Source of the DNA: Paenibacillus sp. OV219 | GTDB taxonomy: Bacteria; Bacillota; Bacilli; Paenibacillales; Paenibacillaceae | Direction of reading: 5' to 3' | Assembly: GCF_900110075.1 (NCBI RefSeq) | Contig: NZ_FOCJ01000013.1 | Location: forward strand, 1-64,000 | DNA: 64,000 nt | Position numbers and translations under genes: made by a program | Notes under the pieces: model-generated | Told to the model about the DNA's origin: nothing | Database searches by the model: none | The model's input: the letters and a program-made list of their open reading frames with translations, nothing else | Shown: positions 24,741-33,771 of the stretch, in pieces | How positions within the stretch are numbered: position 1 is the stretch's first letter | Layout: every line of letters starts with the position of its first letter

Positions 24741-25292
24741 TTGACGTTGGCCGATCCGATAATCGTTGTACCTTACGACCCGATCTGGGCTCTGGAGTTC
24801 CAAGAGATCGGTGCACGGATGCGCCAGTCGCTCGGCGATCGTGCAACCCGAATTGATCATATCGGTTCGTCAGCTATAGCAGGGCTTGCAGCCAAGCCTG
24901 TCATTGATATTCAAATCTCGGTCCGCGCGTTAGAGCCGGTAAACGTCTATCAGCAGCCATTGGAGTCGCTCGGATATGTGTATAGAGCTGGCAATGGGGA
25001 ACGGACAAAGCGGTATTTTCGCGAGGGAACGGGCATGCGAAGAACCCATATTCACGTAAGGGAAGAAGGGAGCTTCGGCGAGCAGTTTGCGCTGTTATTC
25101 CGCGATTATGTAAGAGCGATGCCGAATGAGGCGAGCTATTACGAAGAGGCTAAGCTCCGGCTAATGGAGCTTTATCGGGATGATCGGGAGCGCTATGTAG
25201 ACGAGAAGGAGCCGTATATCTGGGACATTATGCGCAGAGCAAGCAGCTGGAGTCAAGAAACAGGATGGCGTCCTGGCATATCGGATATGTAG
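24741..25292 (+). CDS. GrpB family protein (nucleotidyltransferase fold)
   Basis: A 183-residue GrpB/UPF0157 protein. The N-terminal VVPYDPIWALEFQEI and central HIGSSAIAGLAAKPVIDIQISV (near 41-62) are diagnostic; the latter contains the GS and DxD-type residues of the nucleotidyltransferase fold. Later blocks HIHVREEG and LLFRDYVRAMP are also typical. The function is unproven in this family; dephospho-CoA kinase fusions exist. TTG 24741 follows AGAGGAG. Confidence 0.88.
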   Translation: MTLADPIIVVPYDPIWALEFQEIGARMRQSLGDRATRIDHIGSSAIAGLAAKPVIDIQISVRALEPVNVYQQPLESLGYVYRAGNGERTKRYFREGTGMRRTHIHVREEGSFGEQFALLFRDYVRAMPNEASYYEEAKLRLMELYRDDRERYVDEKEPYIWDIMRRASSWSQETGWRPGISDM

Positions 25293-25316
25293 CAGCTTCA
25301 TAGGAAGGGGCTAGCG

Positions 25317-25778
25317 ATGATTACAATTGAGGCCTTGCATGATCAGCCCCGCGCGTTTATCGAGCGGGCTATTCACTATATTTGGACCCATTGGGGTACG
25401 GAGCACAATCTGGCGTTTTATCGGGATTGCATTGAACATTCGCTTACGGGAGAAACGGATTTGCCTCAATTTTATGTGGCTGTAGAGGATGACCGATTCG
25501 TCGGTATGTGCGCGTTACTGCGGAATGATCTGATCAGCCGGCAAGACTTCTGTCCGTGGCTCGCTTGTCTATTCGTTGATCCTGCTTATCGGGGGCGGCA
25601 GCTTGGGAACCGGCTGATGGAGCATGTCCAGAATGAAGCCGCCGCGGAAGGTTATGGCGCGCTCTACCTGAGTACGACGCTTAGCGGCTATTACGAGCGA
25701 TACGGCTGGGCATACGAGGGGAAGGGCTATTATTTGGATGGCAGTGAGACGAAGATTTACAAGAAGCACTTGGTATGA
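25317..25778 (+). CDS. GNAT family N-acetyltransferase
   Basis: A 153-residue GNAT: CLFVDPAYRGRQLGNRLMEHV near 83-103 is the CoA-binding segment, followed by YLSTTLSGYYERYGWAYEGKG. The Trp-rich start (IHYIWTHWGTEHN) suggests the family whose members include aminoglycoside- and toxin-directed enzymes, but the substrate cannot be told. ATG 25317 follows AGGAAGGGG. Confidence 0.85.
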   Translation: MITIEALHDQPRAFIERAIHYIWTHWGTEHNLAFYRDCIEHSLTGETDLPQFYVAVEDDRFVGMCALLRNDLISRQDFCPWLACLFVDPAYRGRQLGNRLMEHVQNEAAAEGYGALYLSTTLSGYYERYGWAYEGKGYYLDGSETKIYKKHLV

Positions 25779-25795
25779 GGAGAGATGGTTAAGCG

Positions 25796-26314
25796 ATGAA
25801 GATAGAGATTAAGCTGATTACACCTGATGAGGTGGAGGCCTACTGGCAGCTGCGATTGCTGGCGCTGCAGGACAGTCCGGAAGCATTCGGTGCGACTTAC
25901 GAGGATTCTGTCGGCACTCCGCTCGATACGGTTAGGGGCCGAATCCAACTCCAAGCGGATAACTTCATTCTTGGCGCATATACGGAGGAAGGCGAGCTAG
26001 TCGGTATGGTCGGTTTTCGCCGGTATGATGGCACGAAGGTGCAGCACAAAGGCTTCGTCTGGGGCATGTTTGTCAGTCCGAAGGCAAGACAGCAAAGTGT
26101 CGGAAGAAAGCTGCTTCAGCACCTATTGGAGCGCGTCGAAAGAGTAGAGGATCTCGATCAAGTTACGCTTATGGTCGTTACCAGCAACGAGCAAGCCCGC
26201 AAGCTATACTTGTCGCTCGGATTTGAAGTGTACGGATTGGAGCGCTGCGCTTTGAAATATAGAGGCGTCTATTACGATGAAGAGCTTATGGTGTATAGGC
26301 TGAATCGGTCATAA
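25796..26314 (+). CDS. GNAT family N-acetyltransferase
   Basis: A 172-residue GNAT. The N-terminus (LRLLALQDSPEAFGATYED, near 19-37) and the CoA-binding segment WGMFVSPKARQQSVGRKLL near 82-100 are typical of RimI-like small-molecule or protein acetyltransferases. VTSNEQARKLYLSLGFEVYG follows. ATG 25796 lies behind GAGGAGAG. It is followed by a short relic of yet another acetyltransferase. Confidence 0.87.
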   Translation: MKIEIKLITPDEVEAYWQLRLLALQDSPEAFGATYEDSVGTPLDTVRGRIQLQADNFILGAYTEEGELVGMVGFRRYDGTKVQHKGFVWGMFVSPKARQQSVGRKLLQHLLERVERVEDLDQVTLMVVTSNEQARKLYLSLGFEVYGLERCALKYRGVYYDEELMVYRLNRS

Positions 26315-26326
26315 AAGAAAGACTAG

Positions 26327-26389
26327 ATCTATAAGAATCGCGGTTATGCGGTGACAGGCTATCGGTTTGCGAAGAAGCTCAATAACTAA
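26327..26389 (+). pseudogene. C-terminal relic of an acetyltransferase
   Basis: Right after the previous stop, one frame reads IYKNRGYAVTGYRFAKKLNN and stops at 26387-26389. This is the kind of C-terminal tail many GNATs have (YxxxGYxxTGYxFxKxL). No N-terminal part precedes it, so it would be the last ~20 codons of a deleted gene. Short, therefore uncertain. Confidence 0.4.
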
Positions 26390-26401
26390 GGGGGAACTGA
26401 G

Positions 26402-27073
26402 ATGGAGCAATTGAAGGCGGTTATTTTTGATTTGGATAATACGCTGCTGGATCGGACACATACGTTTTCACGGTTTACACAAGCTTTCGTTAATCAGTAT
26501 TTCGGCCATGTAGAGAACGCCCAGCCATTGCACGAGCGGATTATCCGGTTGGATGAGGACGGTTACAAGGACAAACGCAAGCTGTTCACGGAGCTTCTCG
26601 AAGAGATGCCTTGGGATGAAAGTGTTGAGAAGCCTGCACATGAGGCGTTAATGGACTATTATGAAGAGCATTATGTAAGTAATGCAGTGCTCATGCATGA
26701 GGCGAATGAGGTTATTGCACATGCTCGTACGAAGTACAAGGTCGGCCTGATTACCAACGGGCGGACGTTGATTCAATACGGGAAGATCGATCAGCTCGGC
26801 ATTCGTGAAGCGTTCGATCTCATCATCGTCTCTGAGGAAGCAGGCGTGAAGAAGCCGAATCCGCAAATCTTCGAGCTCGCCACAAGCAAGCTGGGGCTGC
26901 GGGCGGAGGAATGTCTCTACATCGGCGATCATCCTGTAAATGATATCGAAGGAGCTTCCAAGGCTGGAATGGCGACGATTTGGATAAAAGTGAATCAGCC
27001 ATGGCGTGATGAGCTGGAGGCGAAGCCGCTTCATACAATTGAGCAGCTGAATGAGCTTCTTCGGCTGATTTAG
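26402..27073 (+). CDS. HAD-superfamily hydrolase (subfamily IA)
   Basis: A 223-residue HAD phosphatase: DLDNTLLDRTHTF near 10-22 with the nucleophile Asp10 and Asp12, LITNGRTLIQYGKID near 117-131, VKKPNPQIFELA near 147-158 and GDHPVNDIEGASKAGM near 171-186. The cap insert is helical as in YjjG/PhnX-like nucleotidases. The likely role is dephosphorylation of non-canonical nucleotides or other damaged metabolites. ATG 26402 follows AAGGGGG. Confidence 0.88.
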   Translation: MEQLKAVIFDLDNTLLDRTHTFSRFTQAFVNQYFGHVENAQPLHERIIRLDEDGYKDKRKLFTELLEEMPWDESVEKPAHEALMDYYEEHYVSNAVLMHEANEVIAHARTKYKVGLITNGRTLIQYGKIDQLGIREAFDLIIVSEEAGVKKPNPQIFELATSKLGLRAEECLYIGDHPVNDIEGASKAGMATIWIKVNQPWRDELEAKPLHTIEQLNELLRLI

Positions 27074-27122
27074 ATGTAGGTTTAGGTTTCGGGTTACATA
27101 GTGAGAGGCGTGGTAAGAGGGT

Positions 27123-27587
27123 ATGGAGATAATAATCAGGCAGCTGCGTAAAGATGAACCATTGCCTTATGAGCTTCTACTGCTTGCAGATCCTGAGCGG
27201 CAAGCCATTGATGCTTACATAGAGCGAAGCGTGTGCGTGGTAGCGGAAGAGGACGATGGAGAGATTGTCGGCGCTTATGTGCTGTTAGACACACGGCCTA
27301 AGACGGTTGAGATTATGAATATCGCCGTTCGAGAGGATAAGCAGGGCAAGGGGCTTGGGAAGCGTCTGATAGTGCATGCTATTATCTATAGCAAAGAACG
27401 AGGCTATAAGCAGTTGGAGATTGGAACAGGCAACTCTAGTCTAGGTCAGCTAGGACTTTATCAGAAATGCGGGTTTCGCATCGTCAGCATTGAGTCGGAC
27501 TACTTCGTGAAGCATTATTCAGAGCCGATCATCGAGAATGGAATTCCGTGCCGGGATATGATTCGGCTGCGGATAGAGCTTAGCTAG
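27123..27587 (+). CDS. GNAT family N-acetyltransferase
   Basis: A 154-residue GNAT. IAVREDKQGKGLGKRLIVHAI near 74-94 is the CoA-binding segment and GLYQKCGFRIVSIESDYFVKHY near 112-133 the C-terminal signature of the YvbK-like group. The start at ATG 27123 follows AAGAGGG. The substrate is unknown. Confidence 0.87.
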   Translation: MEIIIRQLRKDEPLPYELLLLADPERQAIDAYIERSVCVVAEEDDGEIVGAYVLLDTRPKTVEIMNIAVREDKQGKGLGKRLIVHAIIYSKERGYKQLEIGTGNSSLGQLGLYQKCGFRIVSIESDYFVKHYSEPIIENGIPCRDMIRLRIELS

Positions 27588-27685
27588 TGAACTCCTCGGT
27601 CAGGGATATTATTCCTAGGATTGATCGAAACGATGGCATGAATTATGATAGTAGTCTCACTCTCAGCTAGAGGAAAGGCATTATT

Positions 27686-28948
27686 ATGTGGAAGTACACA
27701 GCAAGCTTAGTACAGGATTTATCACCAGGGGTCAAAAGATTTATCGCAACAGAAAGCTTATTCGGGATTGGAGCGGGCATATTCAGTTTTATTCTGAACT
27801 TGCATCTGCTCGCGCTTGGCTTCTCGGAAGGGGTCATCGGTCAGATTACATCGCTTGGTGCGCTCACTGTCGGTATAACAAGCCTTCCTGCCGGCTTGCT
27901 CGTTAAGCATATAGGCCGCAAGAGGATGCTGATATTCGGTATCATACTGGCTAGTATCTCGCTCATCTTGTTCGGCTTAGGCACGAGCAGGGGGGAGGTA
28001 ACCGTCGCACAGCTGATTTGGTCACTCGGTGTAACTGCAATTGTAAATTCAGAAATTCAACTGATCTTCCAATATTGCCGAACGAAAAAAGAAGAGACGA
28101 GCGCCTATTCGCTGCTCTTCGCGATCTTCACTCTATTCACCGGAGTCGGAACGATGCTCGGTGGTTTCCTGCCAGATTGGGTTGGCGGTTCGACGACCGT
28201 ATATCAGAATGCTTTCTTCGTAGCGGCAGGTTGCTTCGCCTTAATGGCGTTGCTGCGAGGATTACTTCTTCCATCAGGCGGCAAGCCAACTAGCGTTGAA
28301 ACGAATGGACAGCAAGCTAAGGCTGAATCTGGAGAGCATGAGAAAAGCAAGAAACGTCATGCCTTCTACTTCCTGCTCATGCTGTCGCTACTAATCTTCA
28401 GTAACGGATTCATATACGGGCTTGTCGGTCCGTTTCTGAATGTAATCTTGAAGTTCCGCTTCGATATGAGCGACGGCTCCATCTCAAGCCTGCTTGCGCT
28501 CTCTGGCGTATTCTTCTTCATCGGCTCGATTATTGTGCCTTACTTTGTCGATCGATGGGGCAGCCGACGGACGTTTATAATGACATTTGTGTGCAATATT
28601 GTGCTTGCCTGTTTGATGGCGATTATAATGCCTGCTGCATCGTTCGCGGTGCTGCTCATGCTTCGCGGCACTGGCAGCACGATGCTAAGCAATCTGATTG
28701 ACAGCGAATCGATGTCAGCCGTCTCCGAAGAGGACCGCAACTTGTTTGCAGGAATGCGTACCGTATCGAGAAGCATCGGCAATACGATTGCGTCGTACTG
28801 GGCTGGATATATATTAGCGGGCGGGCATTATTCGCTACCCTTCCTGCTCACCGCCGCAGCGCTGACGGTCGGCTTCATCATCTATATCTGGGTCGTGCAA
28901 GGGAAACTCGATCAGAGACTGAAGCAGAAGGAGCTTGCGGCAACCTAG
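27686..28948 (+). CDS. MFS transporter
   Basis: A 420-residue major-facilitator transporter with about twelve membrane spans and a central polar loop (near 205-228, rich in Lys and Glu). The motif-A-like segment GLLVKHIGRKRMLIFG is near 69-84 and its second-half counterpart VDRWGSRRTFIM is near 286-297. The family includes drug exporters, and its place at the end of a detoxification-type array suggests efflux; the substrate is unknown. ATG 27686 follows GAGGAAAGG. A strong terminator follows. Confidence 0.88.
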   Translation: MWKYTASLVQDLSPGVKRFIATESLFGIGAGIFSFILNLHLLALGFSEGVIGQITSLGALTVGITSLPAGLLVKHIGRKRMLIFGIILASISLILFGLGTSRGEVTVAQLIWSLGVTAIVNSEIQLIFQYCRTKKEETSAYSLLFAIFTLFTGVGTMLGGFLPDWVGGSTTVYQNAFFVAAGCFALMALLRGLLLPSGGKPTSVETNGQQAKAESGEHEKSKKRHAFYFLLMLSLLIFSNGFIYGLVGPFLNVILKFRFDMSDGSISSLLALSGVFFFIGSIIVPYFVDRWGSRRTFIMTFVCNIVLACLMAIIMPAASFAVLLMLRGTGSTMLSNLIDSESMSAVSEEDRNLFAGMRTVSRSIGNTIASYWAGYILAGGHYSLPFLLTAAALTVGFIIYIWVVQGKLDQRLKQKELAAT

Positions 28949-28965
28949 TCCATAGGTTAAACGTA

Positions 28966-29004
28966 AGAAAGCAGTGACCGAGGGGTCACTGCTTTCTTTT
29001 TTTC
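28966..29004 (+). terminator. Strong intrinsic terminator ending the 13.5-kb gene array
   Basis: AGAAAGCAGTGACC pairs perfectly with GGTCACTGCTTTCT over a 4-base loop and is followed by seven T. It is the first clear terminator after 15306. Confidence 0.92.
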
Positions 29005-29042
29005 TGGTCGCTACCGCTAAGAAGCAAGCATTATCGATGACG

Positions 29043-29501
29043 TTAATTCGTAATCCGCTTCAGCTCTGGATAATCATCCAGATATCCGGAATGCTTCAGC
29101 TCCTGCAAAGCTAGGATCACGCTATTCTCGTCTTGACTGGATTGATCAGATAACGCGATCAGCTCTTCCAGACTCGTGTTCGGATTCGCTTTGAAATAGG
29201 TGAGCAGCCCTTTGGCTGCCCAAGATAGGCGGTCGTCGTTGAATTCGCCGACGAGATGCTTGAACATTTTGTGCGAGATGAGCTTATGGTCGGAGAGATC
29301 CCGTGTCGCTTTAATGACTTGCTTCACGGACATCCGCCCTTTGCTCGCCATGTCGGACAAGCTGAGCGACATCGAATCCGCAGCACTTGAGCTGAGGACG
29401 ATATAGATCATTTGTGAGTAAATATCGAGATGAGGATTGGTAAAAACTTCAGTAGATACAGTAAAACTGCGAGCTGCAGTCGCAGCTGATTCGGTAGCCA
29501 T
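29043..29501 (-). CDS. Helix-turn-helix domain protein
   Basis: A 152-residue protein. The first half (VFTNPHLDIYSQMIYIVLSSSA, then MASKGRMSVKQVIKATRDL) matches the winged-helix type found at the start of replication-initiator and DnaD-like proteins (HTH_36). A second helical domain resembling the WAAKGLLTYFKANPN segment of those proteins follows, near 93-107. Such genes are often phage- or plasmid-derived, but no other mobile genes are nearby. ATG 29501 follows GGAGGGAG. It is probably a DNA-binding regulator. Confidence 0.7.
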   Translation of the reverse strand: MATESAATAARSFTVSTEVFTNPHLDIYSQMIYIVLSSSAADSMSLSLSDMASKGRMSVKQVIKATRDLSDHKLISHKMFKHLVGEFNDDRLSWAAKGLLTYFKANPNTSLEELIALSDQSSQDENSVILALQELKHSGYLDDYPELKRITN

Positions 29502-29580
29502 TGGGTGATTCTCCCTCCATCGGTATTATCCTTATAGAATACGGGAGGGTGGCTCCGATTCAGGGGTTTATGAAGAGTTT

Positions 29581-30135
29581 CTAACCTTTGCCAATCGCTT
29601 CCCGCGCCGCATTGTGCGCAAGTCTGTGCAGTGGGTTGCCCTTCTTATGCTTGCCGATGTACTTGACCCCGACCCCAATGGACGGGAATTTCGCGCTAAG
29701 CTGTGCGCATGCGGTTAGGTATGCCTGTTTAGCTTCTTCGTAGTAGGCTTTCGTAAAGCTTGGTATCGTCATAAGCTTCATAATGGAATGGCAATCGGAG
29801 TATACAACGGCGCTCTTAGGCAAGGGTGCTCCCGTGAGGGTCAGCTGTTCCAGCAATTCTGCAAGACGATTAACCCCGAACGCAATTGCAAGCATTTCCC
29901 CATAATTAGAGCCTCGCTCATAATCATGCAACAACTGACTTCCGAACACGTACATCTCGCGGTTGTACACCAAGCAGCAGCCCGCGCCATGAATAGATTC
30001 CCCGGCAGCGCCGGAATAATCGCTGTAGATCGAGACGACCGCTGAATTGACAAGATGCGCCCGGACGGAAGGGGTTTCGTAGGCTTGTTTTATATAAGGA
30101 GTCGACCTCGCATGTTGATCAGTAAGTAAAAGCAA
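29581..30135 (-). CDS. RNase H-fold protein
   Basis: A 184-residue protein with an RNase HI-like fold: SIYSDYSG near 35-42 (first Asp), NYGEMLAIAFGVNRL near 77-91 (Glu), VVYSDCHSIMKL near 109-120 (second Asp) and KGNPLHRLAHNAAREA near 165-180. In the last block the fourth acidic residue usually found (as in ADxxA) is replaced by His or Asn. The first ~30 residues are extra. TTG 30135 is chosen because GAGGAGG lies six bases before it. It may cut RNA in RNA:DNA hybrids or be a non-catalytic relative. Confidence 0.7.
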   Translation of the reverse strand: MLLLTDQHARSTPYIKQAYETPSVRAHLVNSAVVSIYSDYSGAAGESIHGAGCCLVYNREMYVFGSQLLHDYERGSNYGEMLAIAFGVNRLAELLEQLTLTGAPLPKSAVVYSDCHSIMKLMTIPSFTKAYYEEAKQAYLTACAQLSAKFPSIGVGVKYIGKHKKGNPLHRLAHNAAREAIGKG

Positions 30136-30306
30136 TCTTTTCCTCCTCGGTAATTACGTGATGCTAGCTTTGACCATTATAGAATGAATGAGACTTCAGA
30201 AGCGAGCGGAATACGTAAGCCGCGCAATAGAATCTATTGCGGACTTGTCCAGCGGCATAGTATGTTTAGCTTGCAGCAACATATGAGCGCTAAGGGGAGG
30301 CTAAGC

Positions 30307-31929
30307 ATGTGGAACGTCATGATCGTTGAAGACGAGATGCTTGTCCGTTTAGGCTTCAAAAATTCCGTGCATTGGGAACATTATGGAATGACAGTATGCG
30401 CGGATGCGGCGAATGGCAGGGAAGCATGGGACTACTATAATAGCGAAGTAAAGCCGGATGTCATTATCACCGATCTGCGCATGCCGATTATGGGTGGAAT
30501 TGAGCTGATCAAGAAAATTCGCGAGCATGACGCGCAGACGCGAATTGTTATTCTCTCCTGCATGGAGGACTTCGATCTGATCCGTCAGGCTATGCAGCTT
30601 GGCATTTCGAATTATATTCTGAAATTAACGATGACCGAGGAAGAAATCCATAATGTGCTTATGCGGGTGCGCGAGGAGCTTGGCACGCAGCAATCCATCG
30701 GAACCTCCAAAGGCATCATCCGCAACCCCGACTCTCTGAGAGAGAACATCATTAAAAACTTCGTATTCTATCACCTCTACTCCAAAGAAGAATTCGCACA
30801 CCATATCGACCAGTTAAAGCTAAGACTCCAACCTGAACGGCTCGTCGTCAGTATGATGGAGATCGACCATTTCGAGCATGTCCAGACGAAATTTAACGAT
30901 GAGAAGGGCGAGCTCATTCGCGTTACGTTCTTGAATGTTCTGAGCGAGCTGTTATCGCAGTCCGGGCGCGGTGAAGTCGTGTCGGATGAGGACAAGCGAT
31001 ATTTGTTCCTATTCAGCTTCCGTGACATCGCCAGTGAATCCCAAATTCGTGAAGAGTTGAATTCAATCATGACCCAGATCCAGAAGGTGATGAAGCGTTT
31101 CTTCAATATCTCGGCGACTTTCGGCGTCAGCAGCATGAAGAGCGGGTATGCTTCGCTGCATACGTTATATCGGGATAGCGAGAAGGCGGTAGGGCAGAAG
31201 TTCTTCTACGGAACGGAGCGTATTCTATATCTGCGTGACATCGAGCTCGAAGCGGGCGATGAAGCGGTGAGGAGGAAGCTGCAGCAGTTCCATGAGAAGT
31301 GGTCCATGACCGAAGAGAGCGCTCAGCGGGATGTGGAAGCGATCGTACGGACATTCCTAGCAACCGGCAGGCTTCGGCATGAGCAGGACATTCGCAACCT
31401 GTTCGTTCGGCTGCTGCATACCCCATCGGTAACGTCGGCGCTGAACGAAACGGAACTGATGCTGCTAATCTCGTCGTATGGCGAGGAGATGCAGCGCTCA
31501 GAGACGCTTGATGAATGCACAACGATCTACAGCCGTTTTCTGGAGGAGGTGCTCACGACCGGCGGAACGAAGAAGCAGCTGAACAAAGATATTGCGAAGA
31601 CGGTCAAATATGTGCAGGAGCGGTTCAATGAAGATATCTCCTTGCAGCAGATCGCCGAATATCTGGAGCTGTCGCCGAACTATCTAAGCCTGCTGTTCAA
31701 GAAAGAGCTGCAGCTAAACTTCTCCGAATATTTGAACCGGATCCGGCTGGAGAAAGCAAAGGAGCTGCTGCTTGGTACGAATCTGAAGTCGTACGAGATT
31801 GCGCAGCGGGTCGGGTTCACGGACGATAGCTATTTCAGCCGCGCGTTCAAGAAACATACGGGTGTCAGGCCTAACGGCTTCCGCAGGCTGTGGGTCAATG
31901 ACTGGACGGGAGTGGCAGAGGACCGATGA
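30307..31929 (+). CDS. Response regulator, YesN-type, AraC output
   Basis: A 540-residue regulator. An N-terminal receiver domain carries the phospho-acceptor Asp56 (VIITDLRMP) and the acidic pocket IVEDEM. A long middle region (about 130-420) follows, and a C-terminal AraC/XylS DNA-binding domain (near 428-530) with ISLQQIAEYLELSPNYLSLLFKKE and VGFTDDSYFSRAFKKHTGVRP. ATG 30307 is preceded by GGGGAGG. Its stop overlaps the start of the partner histidine kinase by four bases. It most likely activates the downstream sugar-uptake genes. Confidence 0.92.
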   Translation: MWNVMIVEDEMLVRLGFKNSVHWEHYGMTVCADAANGREAWDYYNSEVKPDVIITDLRMPIMGGIELIKKIREHDAQTRIVILSCMEDFDLIRQAMQLGISNYILKLTMTEEEIHNVLMRVREELGTQQSIGTSKGIIRNPDSLRENIIKNFVFYHLYSKEEFAHHIDQLKLRLQPERLVVSMMEIDHFEHVQTKFNDEKGELIRVTFLNVLSELLSQSGRGEVVSDEDKRYLFLFSFRDIASESQIREELNSIMTQIQKVMKRFFNISATFGVSSMKSGYASLHTLYRDSEKAVGQKFFYGTERILYLRDIELEAGDEAVRRKLQQFHEKWSMTEESAQRDVEAIVRTFLATGRLRHEQDIRNLFVRLLHTPSVTSALNETELMLLISSYGEEMQRSETLDECTTIYSRFLEEVLTTGGTKKQLNKDIAKTVKYVQERFNEDISLQQIAEYLELSPNYLSLLFKKELQLNFSEYLNRIRLEKAKELLLGTNLKSYEIAQRVGFTDDSYFSRAFKKHTGVRPNGFRRLWVNDWTGVAEDR

Positions 31930-33755
31930 AAGCCTTACGCAGATCGACCTTTAAACTCGCCGGCTTCTCGCTTCGGGCACAGCTTATCTTCTCCTTCATG
32001 GCCGTCACGCTGCTCGTGCTCTCCATTAGCTCCTATTATAGCTATGTCAAAACTCTCGATATCTTGAAGAAACGCACGCAAGAGACGACGTTCTCGCAGT
32101 TTCGCCAGATCGAGATGAATACGCTTACGCTGCTGCATGAGGTCGATAAGCTGTCCAACACCTTCCTCATGGAGAGCAAAGTGCAATCGTTCTTGCAGAG
32201 CGACCAGCTGTCAAACCTCGAATTTATTTCGCTCGAACGCGACATTATGGAGCGAATCAATCAATATTTAACCACCTACGATTACCTGGATTCCATCTAT
32301 ATCTTTACCGAGAACGGCACGGTGATCGGAGGTACGTTGACGCAGAATCAGAGTGCTTATCAGATCGGCCGCGGCTACGAGTTTTACAACACCGACTTAT
32401 ATAACAAAGTCAAAACCAGCTTTCCTCAGTCCATATGGACCGGTGGGCTGAGGACAAGCGACTTCATGCGCAGCTCCATTCCGGAAGGGCTGACGAATGC
32501 GCGTCTCATCTCTTCGATTCGCGGAGTGAGATGGATCGGCGGCAGCCAGATGAGTGCGGAGCTCGTGCTGAACGTGAATGAGCGATATTTCAATGCCGGC
32601 TACGGCAGTCTTCAGAGCTTGCCTGGCGGTTCGATCCATATCATCGACGGCTCAGGCAATGTCATCTCCAGCACGCATGAGCAGATGATCAGTGCTCCTT
32701 ATCTATTTAATTCGCGGATGAAGCCAGCGCTAAATCTCGGTTCTTTCTCCTCTGATCGAGACGGCTCGCATGAGCAGATCATCTATTACCGCATGAGTGA
32801 TACCGGCTGGACCTTGGTCAATGAAGTGCCAACTGAGCTGTATACGAAAGACGTCGTCGTTATCGGACGGTTCATCGCTGCCATTTTCTTACTGTCCCTC
32901 GTGCTGATCGTTGTGTTCTCCTCGCTCTGGATGAATCGGATTATGAGCTCGTTCCATCAGTTGATCAAAGGGATGAGGTTCGTCGGGCGAGGCAACATCG
33001 GCCACACGCTTCCGAAAGCTTCTAACCGGGAGATGGGGCAGCTTATAGAGCAGTTTAACCATATGTCCACAGGCATTTTGGAGCTGATGCAGCAGAACGA
33101 AGAGACGGAGAAGTCCAAGCGGCAGCTGGAAATTGAGGCGCTGCAGTCGCAAATTAATCCGCATTTTCTATACAACACGCTTAATACGGTGAAGTGGATG
33201 GCAGCGGTCGCCAAAGCGCCGAACATTATGGAATGTATGACGAGTCTTGGCAACATGCTGCGGCCGATCTACTACGATCCGTCACCGCTATGGTCGATTA
33301 AGGAAGAGCTGGAGTTCGTCCGCAATTATATTAACATCATGAATTTCCGCTATGGCGAGGAGCTAAAGTTTGAGTTTGACGTACCGGAGCAGCTGCTTAA
33401 CTGTCAGACGCTGCGTTTCATGATCCAGCCGTCCATCGAGAACGCGCTCATTCACGGGGAGATGCATCAAGGCGTTATTCAAGTGACCGTGGCGGAGCTG
33501 AATGGGGATTTGCAGGTCATTGTAAGGGATACTTGCGGCGGCATGACACCGAGCAAAGTGATTGAGGTGAACCAGCGTATCCGTGAGCAGCAGCCTACCG
33601 AAAGGCCAGCTAAAGGAATTGGGCTCAGCAATGTGAATAAGCGGATTCAGCTGCATTTTGGCGAACGGTATGGGATTGAGGTGCGCAGCAGCGAAGGCAG
33701 CGAAACCCGGGTCTATATGATGATTCCGATCATAGCAGGCAGTGAAGCGTCCTAG
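31926..33755 (+). CDS. Sensor histidine kinase, YesM/LytS type
   Basis: A 609-residue membrane kinase: one span near 18-37, an extracellular sensor domain (about 38-315), a second span near 318-341, a HAMP linker, a His_kinase domain with the acceptor His near 413 in QINPHFLYNTLN, and a HATPase domain ending KGIGLSNVNKRIQLHFGE. The phospho-acceptor motif and size are standard for kinases that pair with YesN-type regulators and sense extracellular sugars or their binding proteins. It is co-transcribed with the regulator gene before it and 16 bases ahead of the lipoprotein gene. Confidence 0.92.
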   Translation: MKALRRSTFKLAGFSLRAQLIFSFMAVTLLVLSISSYYSYVKTLDILKKRTQETTFSQFRQIEMNTLTLLHEVDKLSNTFLMESKVQSFLQSDQLSNLEFISLERDIMERINQYLTTYDYLDSIYIFTENGTVIGGTLTQNQSAYQIGRGYEFYNTDLYNKVKTSFPQSIWTGGLRTSDFMRSSIPEGLTNARLISSIRGVRWIGGSQMSAELVLNVNERYFNAGYGSLQSLPGGSIHIIDGSGNVISSTHEQMISAPYLFNSRMKPALNLGSFSSDRDGSHEQIIYYRMSDTGWTLVNEVPTELYTKDVVVIGRFIAAIFLLSLVLIVVFSSLWMNRIMSSFHQLIKGMRFVGRGNIGHTLPKASNREMGQLIEQFNHMSTGILELMQQNEETEKSKRQLEIEALQSQINPHFLYNTLNTVKWMAAVAKAPNIMECMTSLGNMLRPIYYDPSPLWSIKEELEFVRNYINIMNFRYGEELKFEFDVPEQLLNCQTLRFMIQPSIENALIHGEMHQGVIQVTVAELNGDLQVIVRDTCGGMTPSKVIEVNQRIREQQPTERPAKGIGLSNVNKRIQLHFGERYGIEVRSSEGSETRVYMMIPIIAGSEAS

Positions 33756-33771
33756 AGAGGGGGAATGCGGA

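Noticed and set aside
15385-28948. Integron or genomic island with attachment sites
   Set aside because: No integrase, no attC-like repeats between genes, no flanking tRNA or direct repeats seen; gene gaps show only ribosome sites.
29043-30135. Prophage or plasmid fragment
   Set aside because: Only two genes with loose resemblance to such elements; no integrase, structural or partition genes around them.
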